Assembly: GCA_023150215.1 (NCBI GenBank)
Contig: JAKLLJ010000014.1
Location: 1-23,078, forward strand
Direction: 5' to 3'
Length of the DNA: 23,078 nucleotides
Source: Thauera sp.
GTDB taxonomy: Bacteria; Pseudomonadota; Gammaproteobacteria; Burkholderiales; Rhodocyclaceae
Part shown: piece after piece, positions 11,143-19,071 of the stretch
Layout of the letters: every line of letters starts with the position of its first letter
Numbering within the stretch: position 1 is the first letter of the stretch
Position numbers and translations under genes: made by a program
Notes under the pieces: model-generated
What the model was told of the DNA's origin: nothing
The model's database searches: none
The model's input: the letters and a program-made list of their open reading frames with translations, nothing else

Positions 11143-12078
11143 ATGGCGAATTCCATGCTTCCTGCCGCCGTCCGCATCGTCGAGATGGGTCCGCGTGACG
11201 GCCTGCAGAACGAGAAACAGCTCGTCTCCACCGACACCAAGCTTGAGCTCGTGCGCCGCCTCGAGCGCGCCGGCCTGAAGGCGATCGAGACCACCGCCTT
11301 CGTGTCGCCCAAGTGGGTGCCGCAGATGGGCGACAACGCGGAGTTGCTGCCGCGCGTGCTTGCCGCCGCCGCGCCCGGCGTCGCCTACCCGGTGCTGACC
11401 CCCAACCTCAAGGGCTTCGAGGCCGCGCTCGCTGCCGGGGCGAAGGAGGTCGCGGTGTTCGGCGCCGCCTCCGAGTCCTTCAGCCAGAAGAACATCAACT
11501 GTTCGATCGCCGAGTCGCTCGCACGCTTCCGCCCGCTCACCGAGGCGGCGCATGCGGCGGGCGTGAAGGTGCGCGGCTATGTCTCCTGCGTGGTCGGTTG
11601 CCCCTACGAGGGCGCGATCGCGCCGCAGGCGGTGGCCGACGTGGCGGCGACGCTGCAGGACATGGGCTGCTACGAAGTCTCGCTCGGCGACACCATCGGC
11701 GTCGGCACCCCGGCGAGCATCCGGCGCATGCTCGAGGCGGTGGTCAGGCGCGTGCCGGTGGGCAAGGTCGCCGGTCACTATCACGACACCTACGGCATGG
11801 CGGTCGCCAATGTCTACGCCTCGCTCGAGATGGGCGTGGCGGTGTTCGACGCCTCCGTCGGCGGCCTGGGCGGCTGCCCTTATGCCGCGGGTGCATCGGG
11901 GAACGTTGCCACCGAGGACGTGGTCTGGCTGCTCGACGGGCTCGGCATCCCCACGGGGATCGAGCTCGATGCGCTGGTCGACACCGCCGCCTGGATCAGT
12001 GCCCAGCTCGGCCGCGAGCCGGCCTCGCGCGTGGCCCGCGCGGTGCTTGCGAAGCGTGCCAAGGCGGCTTGCGCCTGA
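11143..12078 (+). CDS. liuE: Hydroxymethylglutaryl-CoA lyase
   Basis: Cleaves HMG-CoA to acetyl-CoA and acetoacetate, the last step of the liu pathway. 311 residues from the chosen start. DRE-TIM metallolyase barrel with MGPRDGLQNE at 15-24 (Arg18 and Asp19 matching the human catalytic pair), metal-binding HYHDTYG (His212, His214), and the signature SVGGLGGCPYAAGASGN with Cys245 and Asn254. All catalytic residues are present. An ATG at 11134 directly abuts GAGGAG (11128-11133), whereas the ATG at 11143 is spaced nine bases from it, so 11143 is preferred. It lacks an N-terminal targeting extension, as expected in bacteria. It closes the liu block. Confidence 0.95.
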   Translation: MANSMLPAAVRIVEMGPRDGLQNEKQLVSTDTKLELVRRLERAGLKAIETTAFVSPKWVPQMGDNAELLPRVLAAAAPGVAYPVLTPNLKGFEAALAAGAKEVAVFGAASESFSQKNINCSIAESLARFRPLTEAAHAAGVKVRGYVSCVVGCPYEGAIAPQAVADVAATLQDMGCYEVSLGDTIGVGTPASIRRMLEAVVRRVPVGKVAGHYHDTYGMAVANVYASLEMGVAVFDASVGGLGGCPYAAGASGNVATEDVVWLLDGLGIPTGIELDALVDTAAWISAQLGREPASRVARAVLAKRAKAACA

Positions 12079-12212
12079 GCTCGCCGGGTGCCCGCCACGC
12101 CCGGCGCGGCAAGCCCGCGAGGCGGCGGGCGTCGATTCGTTCATAATCGGCCTTGAACTTCGCGAGGCGGTGCGCACGGATGCGCCGCCCCTTGTCAGCA
12201 GAGAGATCCACC

Positions 12213-12413
12213 ATGAACGTTCCTTCACCCTGCATCAACATCTGCCGCATGAGCCCGGATACCGGCTGGTGCGAAGGTTGTCAGCGCACGATCGAGGAGA
12301 TCACGCGCTGGAGCCGCACCGACGATGGCGACCGGCGCACGATCCTCGCCGCGGTTGCGGAGCGTCGTACCTGGCTCCACGAGGCAGCACCGGCTTCGGA
12401 CGCGCGCGCATGA
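12213..12413 (+). CDS. DUF1289-family small Cys-cluster protein
   Basis: A 66-residue protein with the DUF1289 pattern: CINIC (Cys8, Cys12), then GWCEGCQRTIEEI (two more Cys), followed by the helical half RWSRTDDGDRRTILAAVAERR. The four cysteines probably bind a metal (inference; the family has no established function). I chose the ATG at 12213 over one at 12153 because the conserved N-terminus MNVPSPCINIC starts there and GAGAGA lies upstream. CATAAT at 12142-12147 is a possible -10 box. The stop overlaps the start of the next DUF1289 gene by ATGA, which means translational coupling. Confidence 0.8.
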   Translation: MNVPSPCINICRMSPDTGWCEGCQRTIEEITRWSRTDDGDRRTILAAVAERRTWLHEAAPASDARA

Positions 12414-12643
12414 GCGGCGACGCGCTCTGCGTCGGGGTCTGCATGATCGACTGGGATTCGGGCGTGTGCCTTGGTTGTGGACGAACCGCCGATGAAATCA
12501 ATGGTGTGCCGGTGCCGACCGCGCGCGATGGGGGCGGCACCCGCGTGCCGCCGGGCGCTGCGGACCCCGGCACGGCCACCCTGCCGGGGGGCGCGCCCTT
12601 GCCACCCTGTGTCGCAGCCCAGCTCGGGGAGGGCAGCGATTGA
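12410..12643 (+). CDS. Second DUF1289-like protein with a Gly/Pro-rich C-terminal tail
   Basis: A 77-residue protein whose first about 32 residues repeat the DUF1289 Cys motif (CVGVC, then GVCLGCGRTADEI). The helical second half of the family (R-W-x(n)-R-R-x-x-x-L) is absent. It is replaced by a low-complexity tail of about 45 residues (GGGTRVPPGAADPGTATLPGG...). Other frames in this stretch do not restore the missing half, so a simple frameshift does not explain it. The gene overlaps its upstream neighbour by ATGA and its stop overlaps the TTG start of the MBL-fold gene, so the three genes are coupled. Expression is plausible from this packing, but the tail may be an insertion. Confidence 0.65.
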   Translation: MSGDALCVGVCMIDWDSGVCLGCGRTADEINGVPVPTARDGGGTRVPPGAADPGTATLPGGAPLPPCVAAQLGEGSD

Positions 12644-13560
12644 GCGTGCCTGCACCCCTGCCGGCCACGCTGCAGGTCTTCGAGCGCGGCTGGCTGTCGG
12701 CCAACAACGTGCTGCTGTTCGACGGCGGCGCGGCGACGCTGGTCGATTCCGGCTACGTGACCCACGCCGCGCAGACCGTCGAGATGGTGCGCGGCGCGCT
12801 CGCCGGTCGCGTGCTGGCGCGCCTGGTCAACACCCACTCGCATTCCGACCACATCGGCGGCAATGCCGCCGTGCAACGTGCCTTCGGCTGCACGATCGCG
12901 GTCCCCGAAGGGATGGCGAACGCGGTCGCGCACTGGGACGAGGACGCGCTGCTGCTCCGCCTCGCCGACCAGGCCGGGGAACGCTTCACTCACGACGCCA
13001 CCCTGGCGCCGGGCGAGCGCTTCGTTGCCGGTGAGCTCGAATGGCAGGCGGTGGCTGCGCCCGGTCATGACATGGACGCGCTCGCCTACTACAACGCCGA
13101 GCGCCGCATCCTGATCTCGGGCGATGCACTGTGGCGCGACGGCTTCGGCATCCTGTTCGCCGAGGTGCTCGGCAGCGGTGATGCGCTTGGCGAGGCGCGA
13201 CGCACCCTGGAGGCGATCGGCCGGCTCGCGGTCGACACGGTGATTCCCGGTCATGGCGCAGCTTTCGCCGAGTTCGACGACGCACTCGAACGCGCCTTCG
13301 CGCGCATCCTCGCCTTCGAGGCCGATGGCGCGCGCATGGCACGCAACGCGATCCGCGCCTGCCTGACCTTCAAGCTGCTCGAGGTGCGCAGCATGGCGCT
13401 CGATGATCTGGTGCGCCATCTCGATGAGACGCCGCTCTATCGCACCGCCAACGCACGCTTCCTCGGGCTCGACGCGGACGCGCTGGCTGGCTGGCTGGTG
13501 CAGGAACTCGAGCGTGCCGGGGTGGCCCGCCGCGAGCATGGCGCGCTGGTTGCGAACTGA
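12640..13560 (+). CDS. MBL-fold metallohydrolase
   Basis: A 306-residue cytoplasmic hydrolase of the metallo-beta-lactamase superfamily with a complete dinuclear metal site: HSHSDH (66-71), His143 (PGHD), Asp162 (SGDALW) and His205 (PGHG). No signal peptide is visible. A C-terminal helical region (about 215-306) resembles the extra domain of MBL proteins related to glyoxalase II or LACTB2. The substrate is unknown. The TTG start at 12640 overlaps the previous stop (TTGA); a GTG at 12646 is an alternative. It is followed after 63 bases by the ABC exporter of the qhp-like module, so it may be co-transcribed with it. I do not know it as an established QHNDH maturation factor. Confidence 0.85.
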   Translation: MSVPAPLPATLQVFERGWLSANNVLLFDGGAATLVDSGYVTHAAQTVEMVRGALAGRVLARLVNTHSHSDHIGGNAAVQRAFGCTIAVPEGMANAVAHWDEDALLLRLADQAGERFTHDATLAPGERFVAGELEWQAVAAPGHDMDALAYYNAERRILISGDALWRDGFGILFAEVLGSGDALGEARRTLEAIGRLAVDTVIPGHGAAFAEFDDALERAFARILAFEADGARMARNAIRACLTFKLLEVRSMALDDLVRHLDETPLYRTANARFLGLDADALAGWLVQELERAGVARREHGALVAN

Positions 13561-13623
13561 GCCGATGCCCTCGGCTGCACGGCCTCCCTCCTCGTGTGGC
13601 CCCCTTCCGGCACAAGCGCTCCC

Positions 13624-15345
13624 ATGCTCGATCGCCTGATCCATGCCGAGCGTCCCGATGAGCTCCGTCGCGGCCTGCGCTGGCTTTACGGTTTCGTGCG
13701 TCCGCAGCGACGCCGGATTGCCGGCCTGCTGCTGCTTTCCTTTGCCGCCACCCTGCTGGTGCTGCTGCAGCCCTGGCTGACCAAGCTGCTGATCGACGAG
13801 GGGCTGCTCGGGCGCGACTACCACACGCTGCTGCTGGTCGCGGGGGCGATGATCACGGCCGGTATCGCCGGCACTGCGCTCGCCGGGGTGAACCGCCTGC
13901 TGCACACCCGCTTGTCGGGGACGATCCTGCTCGCGCTGCGCAGCGACCTCTATCGCCACCTGCAGACCCTGTCGCCGGCTTTCTACGGCCGCCAGCGCAT
14001 GGGCGATCTGATGTCGCGCCTCGATGGCGACGTCGCCGAGATCCAGCGCTTCGCGGTCGACAGCCTGTTCGCCGCGGTCAGCAGCGTGATCGGCCTGGTC
14101 GGTGCGGTGGCGCTGATGCTCGGGCTGTCCTGGCAGCTGTCGCTGCTGGTGCTGGTGCTGGTCCCGCTCGAGGCCCTGTGGCTGCGCAGCATGCGACGCA
14201 AGGTCGAGGCCCGCACCCGCACCGTGCGCGAACGTGCGGCCGACGTCTCGAGCCTCCTGGTAGAGACCCTGCCGGCGATGAAGTTCATCCAGGCCTCGCG
14301 TCGCGAGGCCACCGAGCGCGACCGCCTCGACGCACTCGGCGCGCGCTACCTCGACGACCTCCTCGGCCTGCAGCGCACCGAGTTCCTGACTCACGCCGTG
14401 CCTTCCACGCTGACCTCGCTGACCCGTGCCGCGGCCTTCATGATCGGCGGCTGGTGGGTGGTCGAGGGTACCTGGCAACTCGGCGCGCTGATCGCCTTCT
14501 CGACCTATCTGGGCATGGCCACCGGTCCGGTCAACAGCCTGCTCGGCCTCTATGTCGCGATCCAGCGCATGAGCGTGAGCCTGATGCGGGTCAGCGAACT
14601 GCGCGAGGCGCCGGCCGAGGTCGTCGATACGGGCGAGGCGCGGCCGATCCCGCGCACCTGGCAGGGGCGGATCGAGTTCGATGGCGTCGGCTTCCGCCAC
14701 GGCGGGCGGGCGGAAGCGGTCCTCGATGGTGCGCGGCTGACGATTCCCGCAGGCAGCAAGCTGGCCCTGACCGGCGCCTCGGGCGCGGGCAAGTCCACCC
14801 TGATCGATCTGCTCCACCGCCATTACGACCCGCAGGCCGGTTCGATCCGGCTCGATGGCACGGACCTGCGCGCGATCGCGCTCGGCGAGCTGCGCCGCGC
14901 GGTCGCGGTGGTGAGCCAGGACATCGTGCTGTTCCGCGGCACGCTGGCCGACAACATCCGCTATGCGGTGCCGCAGGCGGACGAGACCGCGGTGCGCGAG
15001 GCGGCGCGGCGGGCGCACCTCGACGAGCTTGTCGCCAGCCTGCCGCAGGGGCTGGAGACGACGCTTGGCGAGCGCGGCCAGCAACTCTCCGGCGGCCAGC
15101 GCCAGCGCATCGCGATCGCGCGCGCATTGCTGCAGGATCCCTGCGTGCTGGTGCTCGACGAGGCGACCTCGGCGGTCGATGAGGCGACCGAGGCGGCGAT
15201 CATCGCCGAGGTGGATGCGCTGTTCGCCGCACGCACGCGCATCCTGATCAGCCACCGCGCGGCGACGCTCGTCGGCTGCGATCTGCGAGTGTCGCTCGAG
15301 GGCGGGCGGCTCGATCTGCTGCCGCCCGCGGCAGAGCCGGCCTAG
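13624..15345 (+). CDS. qhpF: Half-size ABC exporter (TMD-NBD fusion), QhpF-like
   Basis: A 573-residue type I ABC exporter half-transporter that should act as a homodimer in the inner membrane. An N-terminal six-helix domain (about 30-320) is followed by a nucleotide-binding domain. The NBD carries Walker A GASGAGKS (384-391), signature LSGGQ (488-492), Walker B VLVLDEA (508-514) with catalytic Glu513, and H-loop His544, so it is apparently active. It is directly followed by a QhpE-like subtilase (2-base gap) and a QhpG-like monooxygenase. In QHNDH clusters QhpF is thought to export the processed gamma subunit. The gene name rests on this context rather than on the ABC sequence alone; a lipid or drug exporter is the alternative. 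The ATG at 13624 is preferred; a GTG at 13594 would add ten residues, and neither has a clear ribosome-binding site. Confidence 0.75.
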   Translation: MLDRLIHAERPDELRRGLRWLYGFVRPQRRRIAGLLLLSFAATLLVLLQPWLTKLLIDEGLLGRDYHTLLLVAGAMITAGIAGTALAGVNRLLHTRLSGTILLALRSDLYRHLQTLSPAFYGRQRMGDLMSRLDGDVAEIQRFAVDSLFAAVSSVIGLVGAVALMLGLSWQLSLLVLVLVPLEALWLRSMRRKVEARTRTVRERAADVSSLLVETLPAMKFIQASRREATERDRLDALGARYLDDLLGLQRTEFLTHAVPSTLTSLTRAAAFMIGGWWVVEGTWQLGALIAFSTYLGMATGPVNSLLGLYVAIQRMSVSLMRVSELREAPAEVVDTGEARPIPRTWQGRIEFDGVGFRHGGRAEAVLDGARLTIPAGSKLALTGASGAGKSTLIDLLHRHYDPQAGSIRLDGTDLRAIALGELRRAVAVVSQDIVLFRGTLADNIRYAVPQADETAVREAARRAHLDELVASLPQGLETTLGERGQQLSGGQRQRIAIARALLQDPCVLVLDEATSAVDEATEAAIIAEVDALFAARTRILISHRAATLVGCDLRVSLEGGRLDLLPPAAEPA

Positions 15346-15347
15346 CC

Positions 15348-16031
15348 ATGGTGGCGCGGATCGCCGTGGTCGATAGCGGCTGTGCAGCGGCGCATGCGCC
15401 GCAGCTGCGGGCTGCGGCCGCCTTCGTGCTCGATGCTGACGGCGCATGTCGGGTGCCGGCAACGGTCGACGCGCTCGGTCATGGCAGCCGCGTGGCGGAC
15501 ATCCTGCTGCATTGCACGCCGCGGGCCGAGCTGTTGGTTGCCCAGGTGTTCCGCGAACGCCTGACGACCACCGCGGCGCAGGTGGCGGCGGCAATCGACT
15601 GGGCGGTGGCGAACGGCACCCAGCTCGTCAACCTCAGTCTGGGCCTGCGTGAACCGCGAACGGTGCTCGCCGAGGCCTGCGCTCGTGCGTTGGCGGCCGG
15701 GGTCGTGCTGTGCGCGGCGGCGCCGGCGCGCGGTCAGGCTGTGTATCCGGCGGCTTTCCCGGGCGTGCTGCGGGTGACCGGCGATGCACGTTGCGCGCCC
15801 GCCGAGCTCGCCGCGATCGGCTCCGCTCAGGCCGATTTCGGCGCCCATGTTCGTCCGCTCGACGGCCGTCTCGACGGAGCGGGCGCGAGCATGGCGTGTG
15901 CCTGGTTCAGCGGCCTGGCGGCGCGCCACTTCGCCGCCGGCGGGCGCGCCGACGGGCTGCGTGCCTGGCTGCTGGAGCAGGCTTGCCACTACGGCGTGGA
16001 CGACCCGAGGACAAGACATCATGGCGGATGA
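15348..16031 (+). CDS. qhpE: Leaderless subtilisin-like serine protease, QhpE-like
   Basis: A compact 227-residue S8-family protease. It has neither signal peptide nor propeptide: the catalytic Asp9 (IAVVDSG) sits at the very N-terminus, so it should act in the cytoplasm. His45 (GHGSRVA) and Ser181 (GASMACAWFSGLAA) complete the triad. In QHNDH biogenesis QhpE removes the leader of the cross-linked gamma-subunit precursor QhpC. Size, absence of a leader and neighbours match QhpE closely. The segment matching AAAGNEG of subtilisin reads AAAPARG, so the usual oxyanion-hole Asn appears replaced (Ala127). The gene lies 2 bases after the exporter and overlaps the monooxygenase gene by 11 bases. No QhpC-like substrate is encoded in the window. 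Confidence 0.82.
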   Translation: MVARIAVVDSGCAAAHAPQLRAAAAFVLDADGACRVPATVDALGHGSRVADILLHCTPRAELLVAQVFRERLTTTAAQVAAAIDWAVANGTQLVNLSLGLREPRTVLAEACARALAAGVVLCAAAPARGQAVYPAAFPGVLRVTGDARCAPAELAAIGSAQADFGAHVRPLDGRLDGAGASMACAWFSGLAARHFAAGGRADGLRAWLLEQACHYGVDDPRTRHHGG

Positions 16032-17364
16032 AAGCATCGTGATCGTCGGCGCGGGGCCGGCGGGCGCAGCGGCGGCGATCGGACTGGCGCGGATGGGCGA
16101 GCCGGTGGTGCTGGTGGGCGAGCCGCGCCGCTTCGCCGCGGTCGAGGGCGTGTCGGCGCGCGTCGTCGATGCGCTGCGCGGCCTGGGTCTGCAGCAGGCG
16201 CTGGCGGCTTTCGCGCCGCCTGCGCCGCGGAGGGCGATCTGGAATGGTGTTTACACCGAGGCCAACCAGGAAAGCCTGGTGGACCGCCAGCGCTTCGACT
16301 GCGGGTTGCTCGACGATCTCGAGCGCCTGGGCGTGCCGGTGCTGCGTGGCCGGGTGACGGCGCTCAATTCGACGGCGGGTCGCCACGAACTGGAGATCGA
16401 CACCGACGCAGGGGCGCGCACGCTGGCTGCCGGCTTTCTTGTCGAGGCGCGCGGGCGTGCTGCGCCTGCTGGCGGTGCGCCACGGGTGCGCGGGGTGGAG
16501 ACGGTGTCGCTGCTGCAGTACTGGAGGGGGCCGGCGGGCGAGGCGGGCTCGACCGTGCTCGGCGTCGAGGATGGCTGGATGTGGATGGCTGCGTTGGCCG
16601 ACGGACGACGTTACCTGCAATTGACGGTGGACGTCGCCAGCGCCGCGCTGCCGCCCAAGAAGGCGCTGGGCGACTACTGCAGCGCGCGTTTTCGGGCGGT
16701 CGAGGCGGCGGCGCCCTTCCTGCGTGAGGCGGGGCCGGTTGGTGAACCGCACGCCCGCAGCAGCACGGCGGTTCTCAACGAAGCGGTGGCGGGCGACGAC
16801 TGGCTCCGCGTCGGCGATGCGGCCATGGCGGTCGATCCGCTGTCGGGCAACGGCATCTTCCAGGCCCTGTCTTCTGCGCTGCAGGCGCCGGCGGTGGTTG
16901 CCACACTGCGCCACGACCGCAGCCGTGGCGCGCTCGCGCAGCGCTTCCATTCGCGACGCGTCGAACACCTGTTCCATCGCTTCGCCCGCATCGGGCGCGA
17001 TTTCTACGCCCAGGAGACGCGCTGGCCGGAGGCGCCGTTCTGGGCCGCGCGCCGGCGCTGGCCGGATGCCGTGCCGCTCCATGCCACGGTGACACCCGAG
17101 ACCGTTCGCATCGCACGTGCTCCGGTGGTGTGCGAGGGTCGAATCATCGAGGAAGATGTCGTGGTGACGCCCGCGCAGCCGCTCGGCGTGTGGCACGTCG
17201 ATGGCGTCGCGGTGGCGCCCGTGTTCGAAGCCCTGCGTGCTGCGGGGAACGCTGCGCTCGGACAGGGGGAGGCCGCGGCGCTCCTGTGCAGCCGCCTCGC
17301 ACTCGAGCCGGCGCGCGTGCGCGCCTTGCTGGCCTGGATGCAGGCCCAGGGCTGGCTCGCCTGA
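16021..17364 (+). CDS. qhpG: FAD-dependent monooxygenase, QhpG-like
   Basis: A 447-residue flavoprotein with an N-terminal dinucleotide-binding motif VGAGPAG (9-15) and the second FAD motif WLRVGDAAMAVDPLSGNGIFQA, as in group A flavin monooxygenases and tryptophan-halogenase-like proteins. It has an extra C-terminal region of about 100 residues (PAPV-type APVVCEGRIIEEDVVV...). QhpG from Paracoccus is reported to dihydroxylate the tryptophan of cross-linked QhpC on the way to cysteine tryptophylquinone. The neighbouring exporter and leaderless subtilase make the same function, or an equivalent peptide hydroxylation, the best reading here. The ATG at 16021 overlaps the protease gene by 11 bases. 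A small-molecule hydroxylase cannot be excluded from sequence alone. Confidence 0.78.
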   Translation: MADESIVIVGAGPAGAAAAIGLARMGEPVVLVGEPRRFAAVEGVSARVVDALRGLGLQQALAAFAPPAPRRAIWNGVYTEANQESLVDRQRFDCGLLDDLERLGVPVLRGRVTALNSTAGRHELEIDTDAGARTLAAGFLVEARGRAAPAGGAPRVRGVETVSLLQYWRGPAGEAGSTVLGVEDGWMWMAALADGRRYLQLTVDVASAALPPKKALGDYCSARFRAVEAAAPFLREAGPVGEPHARSSTAVLNEAVAGDDWLRVGDAAMAVDPLSGNGIFQALSSALQAPAVVATLRHDRSRGALAQRFHSRRVEHLFHRFARIGRDFYAQETRWPEAPFWAARRRWPDAVPLHATVTPETVRIARAPVVCEGRIIEEDVVVTPAQPLGVWHVDGVAVAPVFEALRAAGNAALGQGEAAALLCSRLALEPARVRALLAWMQAQGWLA

Positions 17365-17493
17365 GCGCCGCCGGTGCGAGTGGAGCGGGCTCGTGCGCTT
17401 GCGGCTGGGCAGTGCTTGGCGGGCGTTCTCCCGGCCGCCCGGGTCGGGGTTTGCCCCGACGCGGCGGCATCTCATCGAATTGCAACAAGCGGA

Positions 17494-17499
17494 TACAAT
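17494..17499 (+). promoter_or_regulatory. Possible -10 box for the AGCS symporter gene
   Basis: TACAAT in the context GGATACAATCGCGGC, 28 bases before the start codon, resembles a sigma-70 -10 box of betaproteobacteria. The only TTG-like box (TTGCAA, 17480-17485) is just eight bases away, too close for a -35, so the assignment rests on the -10 alone. Confidence 0.35.
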
Positions 17500-17527
17500 C
17501 GCGGCTCTTTTTCCTGGAATCGCAAAC

Positions 17528-18982
17528 ATGCAAGCCACCGTCGACTGGATCAACGGCTGGGTCTGGAGCCCGGCGCTCGTCTACCTGTGCCTGATCGTGG
17601 GCCTCTACTTCTCGATCCGCACCCGCTTCATGCAGGTCCGCCACATGGGCGAGATGGTGCGCGCGATGTTCCGCGGAAAGAGCTCCGCCGCCGGGGTGTC
17701 GTCCTTCCAGGCGCTGACGATCGCGCTCTCGGGCCGGGTCGGCACCGGCAACATCGCAGGCGTCGCCACCGCGATCGGCTTTGGCGGTCCGGGCGCGATC
17801 TTCTGGATGTGGATGGTGGCTTTCCTCGGTGCTGCCACCGCCTACATCGAGTCCGCGCTCGGCCAGATCTACAAGACCGAGCATCACGGCCTGTATCGCG
17901 GCGGCCCGGCCTATTACATCGAGAAGGGCCTGGGCTGGCGCATCTATGCAATCGTGTTCGCGGTCGCCACCGTCATCGCCTGCGGCCTGCTGCTGCCTGG
18001 CGTGCAGACCAACAGCATCGCTGCCAGCATGGAGAACGCCTTCGGCGTCGCGCCCGCGGTCACCGGCACCATCATCGTGATCCTGCTCGGCCTGATCATC
18101 TTCGGTGGAGTGCGCCGCATCGCCCAGGTCACCCAGATCGTGGTGCCCTTCATGGCGCTCGGCTACATCCTCGCCGCGGCGGTGGTGGTGGCGCTCAACG
18201 TCGAGAAGGTGCCCGAGGTCATCAGCCTGATCCTGTCGTCGGCCTTCGGCCTGGATGCCGGCTTTGGCGCGATGATCGGCCTCGCCATCCAGTGGGGGGT
18301 CAAGCGCGGGGTGTATTCCAACGAGGCTGGCCAGGGCACCGGCCCGCACGCGGCGGCGGCGGCCGAGGTCGCGCATCCGGCCGCGCAAGGCCTGGTGCAG
18401 GCATTCTCGGTCTACATCGACACCTTGTTCGTGTGTTCGGCCACTGCCTTCATGGTGCTCATCACCGGCACCTACAACGTGACCGGGCCAGATGGCCAGC
18501 AGATGTTCACCGGCCTCGCCAACATTTCGGCCGGGACCGGCTTCACCCAGGCGGCGATGGAGCAGGTGCTGCCCGGCTTCGGCTCGATGTTCGTGGCGGT
18601 CGCGCTGTTCTTCTTCGCCTTCACCACGGTGATCGCCTATTACTACATCGCCGAGACCAACGTTGCCTACCTGACGCGCAACCTGCGTTCCGAAGCGCTG
18701 ATCTTCGTGCTGCGCGTGGCGCTGATCGCGTCCGCGCTTTACGGCTGCGTGCGTACCAGCGATCTCGCCTGGGGCCTGGGCGACATCGGTGTCGGCATCA
18801 TGGCCTGGCTCAACATCGTCGCCATCCTGGTGCTGCAGAAGCCGGCGCTGCTGGCGCTGAAGGACTACGAGGCACAGCAGGCGCAGGGGCGGATCGAGCC
18901 TCAGTTCGACCCGCGCACGCTCGGCATCGACAACGCCGACCTCTGGGTCAAGCGCGCAGACCGTCGCAAGCGCGGCGCTTGA
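17528..18982 (+). CDS. Sodium:alanine/glycine symporter (AGCS family)
   Basis: A 484-residue inner-membrane transporter importing small amino acids (alanine, glycine) with sodium. About ten or eleven hydrophobic helices are visible. The family signature lies at about 70-106 (GRVGTGNIAGVATAIGFGG, then PGAIFWMWMVAFLGAATAYIE), and SNEAGQGTGPHAAAAAEVAHP is a second conserved AGCS block. The ATG at 17528 begins the conserved N-terminus MQATVDWINGWVWSPALVYL. It is separated by 163 bases from the monooxygenase gene and probably has its own promoter, so there is no strong reason to link it to the qhp-like module. The substrate among small amino acids is not determinable from the sequence. Confidence 0.92.
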   Translation: MQATVDWINGWVWSPALVYLCLIVGLYFSIRTRFMQVRHMGEMVRAMFRGKSSAAGVSSFQALTIALSGRVGTGNIAGVATAIGFGGPGAIFWMWMVAFLGAATAYIESALGQIYKTEHHGLYRGGPAYYIEKGLGWRIYAIVFAVATVIACGLLLPGVQTNSIAASMENAFGVAPAVTGTIIVILLGLIIFGGVRRIAQVTQIVVPFMALGYILAAAVVVALNVEKVPEVISLILSSAFGLDAGFGAMIGLAIQWGVKRGVYSNEAGQGTGPHAAAAAEVAHPAAQGLVQAFSVYIDTLFVCSATAFMVLITGTYNVTGPDGQQMFTGLANISAGTGFTQAAMEQVLPGFGSMFVAVALFFFAFTTVIAYYYIAETNVAYLTRNLRSEALIFVLRVALIASALYGCVRTSDLAWGLGDIGVGIMAWLNIVAILVLQKPALLALKDYEAQQAQGRIEPQFDPRTLGIDNADLWVKRADRRKRGA

Positions 18983-19071
18983 ACGCGGTACTGCTTGCCT
19001 GAGTGGGCAGGACGACCGCCCGCCGACACTGGGCTATAGTGTCTGCGGGCGTTTTTCATTCGGAAGCTTCA

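Noticed and set aside
12082..12106. CGCCGGG / CCCGGCG inverted repeat after liuE as a terminator
   Set aside because: A 7-bp stem with an 11-base loop and no T-run in GC-rich DNA is expected by chance.
12410..12643. Small Cys-containing DUF1289-like protein as the missing QhpC substrate
   Set aside because: Its Cys pattern is that of DUF1289, and it lacks the Trp residues and the Asp/Glu-Cys spacing expected of a cross-linked gamma subunit.
12301..15594. A 1097-codon minus-strand open frame, with similar long ones at 4119-7067, 6646-9204 and 9111-11009
   Set aside because: They run opposite well-defined plus-strand genes and have low-complexity His/Gln/Arg/Ala composition with no domain, so they are by-products of high GC3 codon use.
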